A stretch of 64,000 bases of DNA, taken from assembly GCA_963558075.1 (NCBI GenBank), contig CAUWFN010000012.1, positions 1 to 64,000 on the forward strand, in the 5' to 3' direction. Below are positions 42,947 through 50,640 of the stretch, in pieces. This DNA comes from CALHKP01 sp963558075 (GTDB lineage: Bacteria; Bacillota; Clostridia; Peptostreptococcales; Anaerovoracaceae). Within the stretch, counting starts at the first letter, position 1, and every line of letters begins with the position of its first letter. The position numbers and the translations under genes are program-made. The notes below the pieces were generated by a model that was not told where the DNA came from, did not search any database, and saw nothing but the letters and a program-made list of their open reading frames with translations.

Positions 42947-43564
42947 TCAGTTCTTAAGAAAACTTCTCGTCTTCTTTTTTATTCTCTGAATAGCATTATC
43001 TATTGTTTTTGTAGATTTTCTCATTTCAAATGCTATTTCTCTATAGTTTTTTCCCTTTAGAAGCTCCTCCCATATCACCTTTTCGAATGGGCTGAACAAA
43101 TTCTCGCTGTCCGTTTTTAGGCGCTCGAAAATATCTCGAAGAACCATGATTTCCTCCGGATCAAAGTTTGCGCTATCTGCAGGAATTGTTTCCGTTAGAC
43201 TTTCCTCGCTTTCTCCTTCCGAAGATGCATTCAGAGATACAGATTCGTTCAGGGCCTTGTGCTTTTGACGATTTGCTCCTGTTATAGCAGTCTGAATCTG
43301 CCTATTCACACAAAGCTCGGCAAAGGTTCTAAAGCTTGCCTCCATCGACTCATCAAAGTCTCTGACCGCCTTGAAGATTCCAATCATTCCCTCCTGTACA
43401 AGGTCCTCGTTATCTCCTCCTGCAATGTAATATTTGCGGGCAATATTCTTTGCAAGCCCTCTGTACTTTTCTATAAGATAATCGTATGCAGCCTTGCTTC
43501 CCATATGAGCAAGGCTTATGATATCCTCATCTGTCAGAAAGCTGAGTTCTTTTTTATCTTGCAT
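42947..43564 (-). CDS. sigH: RNA polymerase sigma factor, SigH family
   Basis: A 205-aa sigma-70 factor. Region 2 (YRGLAKNIARKYYIAGGDNEDLVQEGMIG split over 2.1-2.2) and region 4 (FEKVIWEELLKGKNYREIAFEMRKSTKTIDNAIQRIKKK) are both present. The location upstream of the rpmG-secE-nusG genes and after rlmB is the conserved sigH locus of Firmicutes, where SigH governs early sporulation or competence-like transitions. Whether this organism sporulates cannot be judged here. The start overlaps rlmB by 11 bp. Confidence 0.92.
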   Translation of the reverse strand: MQDKKELSFLTDEDIISLAHMGSKAAYDYLIEKYRGLAKNIARKYYIAGGDNEDLVQEGMIGIFKAVRDFDESMEASFRTFAELCVNRQIQTAITGANRQKHKALNESVSLNASSEGESEESLTETIPADSANFDPEEIMVLRDIFERLKTDSENLFSPFEKVIWEELLKGKNYREIAFEMRKSTKTIDNAIQRIKKKTRSFLKN

Positions 43565-44300
43565 TTTTCAAATCTCTCTGTCTGCGAACTTCATACATCA
43601 CAACTGCCGCCGCATTAGATGCGTTAAGTGATGTAATTTTTCCTCTCATAGGCATAGAAACCGTAAAATCGCATTTTTCTTTTACAAGTCTGCTTATACC
43701 AAAGCCTTCACTTCCGATAACTACAGCAAGCTTACCTGTGAGGTCTGCACGGTGATAGTCTTCTCCACCCATATCACAGGCCGACACCCAAAAGCCGTCC
43801 TTCTGAAGCTCTTCGATAGTTCTTGCTATATTAGAAACCTTTACACAAGGCATATATTCTATAGCTCCTGCCGATGATTTTGCAACAGTCTCTGTAAGAC
43901 CGCAGCTTCTTCTCTTTGGTACGATTACGCCACTTGCACCCACGCATTCAGCAGTACGCATAACTGCTCCGAGATTATGAGGGTCCTCAAGGTTATCGAG
44001 AATAATTACAAAAGGATCTTCTCCAGATTCTTCTGCCTTTGCATATATATCATCCATACTTGCATAAGTGTACGCAGAAACATATGCAATGCAGCCCTGA
44101 TGAGGCCTTCCTTCTGCAATTCTATCCATATTCTTCTTTTCACTTTTTACGACAACAACTCCTGCATCCTTTGCCAGAGACAGAATTTTGCCGATTGATC
44201 CTTCTGCATTCTTCTGCACAAGAATCTTTTCTATTGTTCTACCGCTTTTTAGCGCTTCTATAACGGGATTACGCCCGATTATCATATTTTCCTTTTCCAT
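43554..44300 (-). CDS. rlmB: 23S rRNA (guanosine-2'-O-)-methyltransferase, SpoU/TrmH family
   Basis: A 248-aa SPOUT methyltransferase. An N-terminal substrate-binding domain (about 1-80, IIGRNPVIEALKSGR) precedes the knotted catalytic domain with NLEDPHNLGAVMRTAECVG, VIGSEGFGISRLVKEKCD and the C-terminal SLNASNAAAVVMYE motif 3. Family members methylate G2251 of 23S rRNA. It overlaps sigH and follows folA by 5 bp. Confidence 0.93.
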   Translation of the reverse strand: MEKENMIIGRNPVIEALKSGRTIEKILVQKNAEGSIGKILSLAKDAGVVVVKSEKKNMDRIAEGRPHQGCIAYVSAYTYASMDDIYAKAEESGEDPFVIILDNLEDPHNLGAVMRTAECVGASGVIVPKRRSCGLTETVAKSSAGAIEYMPCVKVSNIARTIEELQKDGFWVSACDMGGEDYHRADLTGKLAVVIGSEGFGISRLVKEKCDFTVSMPMRGKITSLNASNAAAVVMYEVRRQRDLKNAR

Positions 44301-44305
44301 ATTAT

Positions 44306-44797
44306 CTACACATTTCTCTTATATTCAAAAAACTGGTACTTTATTCCGTTTTCTTCGTTAACGTCACCTAGCGGATAAGCCGTAAACTCATCTTTTTCGT
44401 CGAGATTAACAAAGAATCTATCCGCATCAAAGCTTTTGTAAATCTTTGTTATATAGCATTTATCACATCTATCAAAATATCTGTTATAAAGCTTTGCCCC
44501 GCCGATAAGCATCACATCCTCAGGATTGTACTTAGAAAGCAACTCAAACATCTCCTCTTCGGAGTTTACTACTGTAGCATTTTCCGCCTCGTAGTCTTTG
44601 TTTGATGTCAGAACTATATTAGTTCTGCCCGGAAGCCCCTTTCCGCCAGGAAGGCTTTCTAGAGTCACCCTGCCCATTACAACAACCTTGCCGAGTGTCT
44701 TTGATTTGAAAAATTTCAGATCCCCGGGAAGGTGACAGAGCAGTCCGCCATCTCTTCCGATTCCCCAGTTTTCATCTGCAGCTAAAATTAAATTCAT
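44306..44797 (-). CDS. folA: Dihydrofolate reductase
   Basis: A 163-aa NADPH-dependent DHFR that regenerates tetrahydrofolate used up by ThyA. The start (LILAADENWGIGRDGGLLCHLPGDLKFFK split at the conserved WGIG), VVMGRVTLESLPG and MLIGGAKLYNRYF motifs are standard, with the catalytic acidic residue in LPGDL. It lies downstream of thyA in a thyA-folA pair inserted in the cysS-mrnC...rlmB-sigH block. Confidence 0.94.
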   Translation of the reverse strand: MNLILAADENWGIGRDGGLLCHLPGDLKFFKSKTLGKVVVMGRVTLESLPGGKGLPGRTNIVLTSNKDYEAENATVVNSEEEMFELLSKYNPEDVMLIGGAKLYNRYFDRCDKCYITKIYKSFDADRFFVNLDEKDEFTAYPLGDVNEENGIKYQFFEYKRNV

Positions 44798-44912
44798 ACA
44801 TACTCCTCGCCTTTTATATCAAAGCCGCCCGCCTCCGATATTCCTCTCGATTGTCTTCTAAGCGGTCTTTTTGACTTTAAATTCAATCTTATATTTGAAA
44901 AAATTCCGGCTG

Positions 44913-45743
44913 CTAAATAGCAATCGGAATATTCTTTATCTGCGGTCCGGCCACATAGTCTTCTATAATTATATCATCTGTAGTGAAGTCATAGAAATCC
45001 TTGATGTCCGGATTTAGTGTAAACTTCGGTGCCGGATATTCGGGACGCTCTATGAGCTCTTTGATTGCAGGAACGTGTCTGTCATATATATGAGCATCGG
45101 CAATTACATGAACAAGCTCACCAGGAACAAGTCCACATACCTGAGCAATCATATGTAACAGAACTGAATACTGCACTACATTCCAGTTGTTTGCAGCAAG
45201 TACGTCCTGGGAACGCTGGTTAAGGATTGCATTCAGTCTATTTTCTGTAACGTTAAATGTCATGCTATATGCACATGGCTCAAGGTTCATTTCTGATAAA
45301 TCATCAAAATTATAGATATTTGTCATTATTCTTCTTGAATATGGCATATTCTTGAGCTGCCATATAACGTTGTCTACCTGGTCCATAACACCCTGAGCAA
45401 ACTTATATTTTTTAGCCATCTGATATCCATAGGCTTTTCCGATAGATCCATCTTCATCAGCCCACTCGTCCCAGATGTGGCCATTAAGGTCTTTGATGTT
45501 GTTTGATTTTCTCTGCCATATCCAGAGTACCTCATCAACGGCAGTTTTTACTGCTGTCTTTCTGAGTGTCAGTGCAGGAAATTCCTCCTGAAGGTTATAT
45601 CTGTTAACTACGCCAAATGTTTTGATTGTGTGAGCAGGAGTACCATCCTCCCATCTTGCTCTTACGTTTTGTCCCTCTGTTGAAAAACCCTCGTCGAGTA
45701 TTTTTCTGCACATGTCCTTGAAAATTCCGTCAGCCTTACTCAT
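44913..45743 (-). CDS. thyA: Thymidylate synthase, ThyA type
   Basis: A 276-aa enzyme that makes dTMP from dUMP with methylene-tetrahydrofolate. The nucleophile Cys lies in LEPCAYSMTFNV, QRSQDVLAANNWNVVQYSVL is the dUMP-binding region, and DAHIYDRH closes it. Sequence patterns (GTPAHTIKTFGV, LLWIWQ-like LWIWQRKSNN) resemble the B. subtilis ThyA form more than the E. coli form. An in-frame start 54 bp upstream exists, but AGGAAGGGG precedes the ATG at 45743. Pairing with folA supports the role. Confidence 0.94.
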   Translation of the reverse strand: MSKADGIFKDMCRKILDEGFSTEGQNVRARWEDGTPAHTIKTFGVVNRYNLQEEFPALTLRKTAVKTAVDEVLWIWQRKSNNIKDLNGHIWDEWADEDGSIGKAYGYQMAKKYKFAQGVMDQVDNVIWQLKNMPYSRRIMTNIYNFDDLSEMNLEPCAYSMTFNVTENRLNAILNQRSQDVLAANNWNVVQYSVLLHMIAQVCGLVPGELVHVIADAHIYDRHVPAIKELIERPEYPAPKFTLNPDIKDFYDFTTDDIIIEDYVAGPQIKNIPIAI

Positions 45744-45827
45744 TATTGTGCCCCTTCCTGTTATCTGTATTTCAAGCCCGGCACAGGCAGAGCACAAAAG
45801 TGCATTCCGCCTAGAAAGCCCCGGACA

Positions 45828-46220
45828 TTATTCTTCTTCTATTATTTCAACAGCGCGCTTCATTATCTCCTGTGCTCTTTCCTGGTTATCCGAAAGATAC
45901 AGATAACCTATAAGAGCTTCAAATGCCGTGGCAAGCTTGTATGCCACAGGACCTGCGCTTCTGCTTTTTGATGTGCTTTTTCTGTTTCTTGCTCTCTTAA
46001 CAAGAGCTGTTTCTTCTTCTGTAAGAAAACCGTTCATCATAGCCTTTACGGCCTCAGCCTGGCCATCTGCTCTTACGTATTTCACAGCTATTTTATGAAG
46101 TGTGTCAGCAGACACCACGCCTTTTTCCATAACGTATTTTCTCACATATACTTCATAGACGGCATCGCCCATGAAAGCGAGTGCCGTCGTATTGATTGAT
46201 TTTAATTCTGTATTTGTCAT
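45828..46220 (-). CDS. mrnC: Mini-ribonuclease III
   Basis: A 130-aa protein with only the RNase III catalytic domain and no double-stranded RNA-binding domain. The signature region TTALAFMGDAVYEVYVRKYV and the second acidic segment AFEALIGYLYL are visible. MrnC matures the ends of 23S rRNA in Firmicutes. It starts 1 bp after cysS ends, the usual cysS-mrnC order. Confidence 0.93.
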   Translation of the reverse strand: MTNTELKSINTTALAFMGDAVYEVYVRKYVMEKGVVSADTLHKIAVKYVRADGQAEAVKAMMNGFLTEEETALVKRARNRKSTSKSRSAGPVAYKLATAFEALIGYLYLSDNQERAQEIMKRAVEIIEEE

Positions 46221-46221
46221 T

Positions 46222-47622
46222 TTATTCTTTGATTATCTGAACGCCCTGAGGTGTATCCTTCAGAGTAATTCCTCTTTCCTTCAGCAAGTCTCTGATTTCG
46301 TCAGCTCGTGCAAAATCTTTGTTCTTTCTTGCTTCCTGTCTTTCGGCAACTAAAGCCTCGATTTCAGCATCAACGCTGTTGTCAGCTTCTTTCTGCAGAA
46401 TTCCAAGCACGTCGCAAAGCTCCATAAGTGTTTCCAAAGAAGCCTTTGCAAATTCTGCTGTTGCTCCATTTTTCACCGCAGTGTTAATTGCTGTTACAAG
46501 CTCAAATACTGCACTGATTCCATCGGCAGTGTTAAGGTCATCATCCATAGCCTCGATGAATTCCTGTCTGTACTTATCATATCCGTTTAGAGCATCCTTT
46601 TCTGCATCAGTCATAGCATCGCTTGCCCCTGCTTCGATAAGGTGAAGAAGGTTTTCCTTGCAGTTTGCTATTCTTTCTAGACCGTTCTTTGCCTGCTCTA
46701 CGAGATCTCTGCTGTAGTTGATAGGTCCTCTGTAGTGACCTGACAGCAGGAAGAATCTGATTACTTCGCCGTCATATTCTTTTCTTACGTCTCTTACAGT
46801 AAAGAAGTTGCCCTTTGATTTTGACATTTTCTCGTGGTCAACTGTAATATATCCGTTATGCATCCAGTAGTGAGCAAAAGGAACTCCGTTGCAGCATTCT
46901 GACTGAGCGATTTCGTTTTCGTGGTGAGGGAACTGAAGGTCCTCTCCACCGCAGTGGATATCGATAGTGTTTCCAAGATGCTTCTTTGCCATAGTTGAGC
47001 ACTCGATATGCCATCCTGGTCTACCCATTCCCCATGGTGACTCCCATGCGATTTCATCTTCTGTCTTTCTTGCTTTCCATAGAGCAAAGTCAAGCGGGTC
47101 TTCCTTTACTTCTCCGATAGCGATTCTTGCACCAGACTCAAGATCGTCGATGTTCTGACCGGAAAGCTTTCCGTATTCAGGGAATTTTCTTGTTGAAAAA
47201 TATACATCGCCGTCAGCCTCGTATGCAAATCCCTTGTCTACCAGAGTTGATATAAAATCGATAATCTCCTGAATATGTTCTGAAACCTTAGGATGAACAT
47301 CAGCTTTTGTAACGTTCAGCGCCGTTGCATCATCAAAATATTCTTTGATGTAGTTTTCAGAAACTTCAGGTGCAGTCTTTCCTTCTTCTCTGGCTTTGTT
47401 GATAATTTTGTCGTCAACGTCTGTAAAGTTCTGAACGAATTTTACGTTATAGCCTCTGTATTTCATATATTTTCTTAGTGTATCAAAAACTACAAGCGGT
47501 CTTGCATTTCCGATATGGAAGTAGTTATATACAGTAGGTCCGCATGCGTAGATTGTAACAAGATCATCGCTGATTGGAACAAATTCCTCTTTTTTTCTAG
47601 TTAGCGTATTATAAATCTTCAT
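46222..47622 (-). CDS. cysS: Cysteine-tRNA ligase
   Basis: A 466-aa class I synthetase. The zinc Cys and HIGH-type motif appear in CGPTVYNYFHIGNARP (about 28-43), the zinc region in WHIECSTMA and HHENEIAQSE, and KMSKSKGNFF near residue 268. The C-terminal helical domain is full length. It overlaps the end of cysE by 14 bp, linking cysteine synthesis and charging. Confidence 0.97.
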   Translation of the reverse strand: MKIYNTLTRKKEEFVPISDDLVTIYACGPTVYNYFHIGNARPLVVFDTLRKYMKYRGYNVKFVQNFTDVDDKIINKAREEGKTAPEVSENYIKEYFDDATALNVTKADVHPKVSEHIQEIIDFISTLVDKGFAYEADGDVYFSTRKFPEYGKLSGQNIDDLESGARIAIGEVKEDPLDFALWKARKTEDEIAWESPWGMGRPGWHIECSTMAKKHLGNTIDIHCGGEDLQFPHHENEIAQSECCNGVPFAHYWMHNGYITVDHEKMSKSKGNFFTVRDVRKEYDGEVIRFFLLSGHYRGPINYSRDLVEQAKNGLERIANCKENLLHLIEAGASDAMTDAEKDALNGYDKYRQEFIEAMDDDLNTADGISAVFELVTAINTAVKNGATAEFAKASLETLMELCDVLGILQKEADNSVDAEIEALVAERQEARKNKDFARADEIRDLLKERGITLKDTPQGVQIIKE

Positions 47623-48298
47623 TCTTATCGCCTTCCTCTTTTACAGTTTCGCAGACTGTTTTACCGGTCTGCTCTCTCAGTATTGCCTCAAGGGCAACAA
47701 CTCTTTTTCTCAAACATTCAAGCTCTGTCGCAACAGGGTCAGGCAGGTTTACCTGGTTAATGTCATCAATGCTCTCGCCATAGCGGCGCACAACTCTTCC
47801 CGGAATACCTACTACTGTGCTTCCAGAAGGAATCTCATTTAGCACGATTGAGCCAGCACCGATTTTTACATCATCACCAACAGTAAACGGGCCGAGCACC
47901 TTTGCTCCCGAACTTACTATAACTCTATTTCCTAGGGTCGGATGTCTCTTCCCAGAATCCTTTCCTGTTCCCCCGAGCGTAACGCCCTGATAGAGAATAA
48001 CATCATCTCCAACTTCCGTTGTCTCACCTATTACTACAGCCATGCCATGGTCGATGAAACATCTTCTTCCGATTGTTGCGCCCGGATGAATCTCGATACC
48101 TGTGAGCCATCTCATGAGCTGAGAAAGAATTCTCGCCAGAAGCTTGAGATTATGCTTGTAAAGCCAGTGTGAAGGTTTATGCATTATCAAAGCCCAGACA
48201 CCAGGATAACACAATAAGACCTCCAGGCTGTTTCTTGCAGCCGGGTCTATCTTAAGTACTGCCTGTATATCCTCGTGCACGTCTCTAAAAAATGCCAT
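47609..48298 (-). CDS. cysE: Serine O-acetyltransferase
   Basis: A 229-aa left-handed beta-helix acetyltransferase that activates serine for cysteine synthesis. Hexapeptide repeats occupy about residues 65-185, with catalytic motifs IDHGMAVVIGETTEVGDD and GVTLGGTGKDSGKRHPTLG. The in-frame ATG 18 bp upstream lacks a site, whereas AGAGG precedes the ATG at 48298. The short N-terminus matches the EpsC/SrpH-type group. No T-box was found upstream. Confidence 0.93.
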   Translation of the reverse strand: MAFFRDVHEDIQAVLKIDPAARNSLEVLLCYPGVWALIMHKPSHWLYKHNLKLLARILSQLMRWLTGIEIHPGATIGRRCFIDHGMAVVIGETTEVGDDVILYQGVTLGGTGKDSGKRHPTLGNRVIVSSGAKVLGPFTVGDDVKIGAGSIVLNEIPSGSTVVGIPGRVVRRYGESIDDINQVNLPDPVATELECLRKRVVALEAILREQTGKTVCETVKEEGDKNEDL

Positions 48299-48358
48299 CT
48301 TTCTACCTCTCTTCATTAATCTCTGTCATTGTATCCTTATACCCTGACAGGATAAAAA

Positions 48359-48835
48359 TTATTCAACTGTGATAGTTTTGATTACAACCGGTTCAAGCGG
48401 TTTGTCCATTGCATCTCTCTTTACATTTGCAATTTCAAGAGCTGCTTCTACGCCTTCTGTGATTTTACCAAAGCCAGCGTACTGACCATCTAGGTGAGGT
48501 GCATCAGCAACCATGATGAAAAACTGTGATCCAGCTGTGTCAGGGAACATAGTTCTTGCCATTGAAAGAACACCTGTAGTGTGCTTAAGGTCGTTTCTGT
48601 GACCGTTTGATGAGAACTCACCCTTGATTGTGTATCCTGGACCACCTGTTCCGTTTCCTTCTGGACAGCCGCCCTGTATCATAAATCCTGGAATAACTCT
48701 GTGGAAAGTTAGTCCGTCATAAAATCCTTCGTTTGCAAGCTTTTCGAAGTTTTCAACTGTTACAGGAGCAATATCCTCGTAAAGCTCTCCGCTCATAATC
48801 TTGCCGTTTTCCATTTCAATTGTAACTTTTTTCAT
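48359..48835 (-). CDS. Peptidyl-prolyl cis-trans isomerase, cyclophilin type
   Basis: A 158-aa cytoplasmic cyclophilin without signal peptide. The active-site region FHRVIPGFMIQGGCPEGNGTGG, split by the conserved Arg and Phe, and the segment GVLSMARTMFPDTAGSQFFI are diagnostic. It catalyses proline isomerisation in protein folding. It sits between the chromate-type transporters and cysE on the same strand. Confidence 0.94.
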   Translation of the reverse strand: MKKVTIEMENGKIMSGELYEDIAPVTVENFEKLANEGFYDGLTFHRVIPGFMIQGGCPEGNGTGGPGYTIKGEFSSNGHRNDLKHTTGVLSMARTMFPDTAGSQFFIMVADAPHLDGQYAGFGKITEGVEAALEIANVKRDAMDKPLEPVVIKTITVE

Positions 48836-48878
48836 TTTTTGTCTCCTTTTATATTTAAATATAAATTATATTTTCCGT

Positions 48879-49400
48879 TTAACAAAACACAGCGCCTGCG
48901 ATTGCCGCAAAAACTATTATAAGAATAGGACTTGCCTTAAACTTTGCACTCAGAACTACTGTGATAATAAATATGATTACCGTAACTGGATCTACCGAAG
49001 CAAAAGCACTCTGTGCCATAAACACAGCTGCAGAGGCTATAAGCCCAACAGTTACAGGTCTAATCCCATAAAACGCCCCCTCTACGAGACTGTTGTCTCT
49101 GAAATTTTTCAGAAACTGTACAACAATCAGTATCAGTATAAATGACGGTGCCGCAACACCCAAGGTTGCAGAAAGTGCACCGGTAAATCCCGCCGCGTTA
49201 TATCCTACATAAGTTGCAGCATTGACAGCGATAGGCCCAGGCGTAACCTGAGAAATTGCAACCAGATTCGAAAACTCATCTTGAGAGATCAAAGAAAAGC
49301 TTTCGGCGCTTTGGTAAATCATCGGAAGCATCGCCATGCCTCCACCGAATCCAAACAGCCCAACCTTTGCAAATACAAGGAACAGTTTGATATATATCAT
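48879..49400 (-). CDS. Chromate transporter family protein, second half-size subunit
   Basis: A 173-aa membrane protein of the CHR family, half the size of classic ChrA. The N-terminal GLFGFGGGMAMLPMIYQ and AISQVTPGPIAVNAATYVGY motifs are the family signature, followed by about five TM segments. Its ATG overlaps the stop of the first half (ATGA), so the two are made together and probably pair. The true substrate in anaerobes is unknown; chromate or sulfate is only the family name. Confidence 0.88.
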   Translation of the reverse strand: MIYIKLFLVFAKVGLFGFGGGMAMLPMIYQSAESFSLISQDEFSNLVAISQVTPGPIAVNAATYVGYNAAGFTGALSATLGVAAPSFILILIVVQFLKNFRDNSLVEGAFYGIRPVTVGLIASAAVFMAQSAFASVDPVTVIIFIITVVLSAKFKASPILIIVFAAIAGAVFC

Positions 49401-49969
49401 TTCGCCGCTCCTTTTCTGATATTATACACAATTCCAAGCACTATACCCAGAATTATGAAAAATACCGCATTTATATTTAGCACAAGTATGAGAACAAAGC
49501 TTCCCGCCGCAAGAATCCACTGAAAAGAATTCTTCAGCGTCTTTTTTCCTACCTTCCAGGCAGCGTAGGCAATGAGTCCGCAGGCAGCGGCTTTGATCGC
49601 CTTGAGAGCGCCCAGAACATACGGATTTTCTCCGAAGCTGTCCAAAAATTCTACAACCATTATTATAATTATAAGGCTTGGAAGTATAATTCCCGCCGTA
49701 GCAGTCAAAGCTCCGGCAAAGCCTTTTTTGTATTTTCCGATGTAAGTCGCCATATTTATAGCTATGACGCCCGGAATCCCCTGACTCACCGCAATGCAGT
49801 CTAGACACTCCTCCTCTGTCATCCATTTTTTCTGCTCTACGACGATATCCTGAATCAGTGGAATCATCGCCATGCCTCCTCCTATAGTGAAAAGGCCTAG
49901 CTTGAAAAATGACCAGAAGAGCTCGAAATACTCTGCGGCTTCTTCTTTTATATTATGCTTTTTCCTCAA
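49397..49969 (-). CDS. Chromate transporter family protein, first half-size subunit
   Basis: A 190-aa CHR-family membrane protein with GLFTIGGGMAMIPLIQD and VSQGIPGVIAINMATYIG motifs. The frame is open to an ATG at 50008, but that codon lies deep in the upstream gene and has no ribosome binding site, while the TTG at 49969 follows GGAG at 8 nt; the start is uncertain. The pair with the next gene reproduces the two-domain arrangement of full-length ChrA as separate proteins. Confidence 0.82.
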   Translation of the reverse strand: MRKKHNIKEEAAEYFELFWSFFKLGLFTIGGGMAMIPLIQDIVVEQKKWMTEEECLDCIAVSQGIPGVIAINMATYIGKYKKGFAGALTATAGIILPSLIIIIMVVEFLDSFGENPYVLGALKAIKAAACGLIAYAAWKVGKKTLKNSFQWILAAGSFVLILVLNINAVFFIILGIVLGIVYNIRKGAAK

Positions 49970-50570
49970 TATCAACACTCCATAAATGTAAATCGTGGTA
50001 CATAGCATAAAGTCTTATGGCAAGTGTCACACCAAAGCTCGCATACATTGCAGTATGCATTCCGATATACTCATATGAAATCTCAAAAGCAATCGCCCCT
50101 ATGATAGCAGCCGCAGCATACACTTCTCTGCAGAAGCAGCGAGGCTTCTCATTTGCAAACACATCTCTCAGAACACCACCAAAAGTACCTGTTAAAACTG
50201 CCATAGTCACTACAGCATAAATCGTGTTATGGCCTGTAACTACCGCAACCTGAGCCCCTATCGCAGTAAATGCAGCAAGTCCGATGCCATCAGCTATCGA
50301 AACTAGATGATGCAGTTTTTTGATGTGCTTGTAAAATACTATTACTGTAAAAGCTGTTACTATGCTTACTATCGCATACCTTGGATCTGCAAGACCGGCA
50401 GGATATGATCTGTTTACTAGCAGGTCTCTGATAATTCCTCCTCCGATAGCGGTAATTATAGCAAGAAAGCATATGCCGAAATAATCCATCTTTTTCTCGA
50501 TGGCAACAAAAGCTCCTGAAACAGCAAAAGCAACAGTTCCAATCCATTCCATTATTGTAATAAAAATCAC
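49953..50570 (-). CDS. TRIC/YadS-type cation channel family protein
   Basis: A 205-aa membrane protein of the UPF0126/TRIC family with about seven TM helices in two repeats. Each repeat has the glycine-rich kink followed by Arg-Asp: IGGGIIRDLLVNRSYP near residue 45 and TFGGVLRDVFANEKP near residue 130. Prokaryotic homologues form trimeric potassium-permeable channels. The start is a GTG after GGAG at 11 nt; an ATG 18 bp inside is an alternative. It overlaps the next transporter gene. Confidence 0.88.
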   Translation of the reverse strand: MIFITIMEWIGTVAFAVSGAFVAIEKKMDYFGICFLAIITAIGGGIIRDLLVNRSYPAGLADPRYAIVSIVTAFTVIVFYKHIKKLHHLVSIADGIGLAAFTAIGAQVAVVTGHNTIYAVVTMAVLTGTFGGVLRDVFANEKPRCFCREVYAAAAIIGAIAFEISYEYIGMHTAMYASFGVTLAIRLYAMYHDLHLWSVDIEEKA

Positions 50571-50640
50571 TTGTCCAACTTCTCCAATCTAAAGCTATAC
50601 ACTCTAATACACTTTATACTTTCTATCATAATCAGCAAAA

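Noticed and set aside
44798..44912. Possible small gene or RNA between thyA and folA
   Set aside because: The gap has the folA ribosome binding site but no conserved frame, stem with T-run or promoter that I could support.
48879..49969. The two CHR genes as a single chrA broken by a frameshift
   Set aside because: Each half begins with its own GGGMAM and GxxAxN motifs, the second has its own AAAGGAG site, and paired short CHR genes are a known arrangement.
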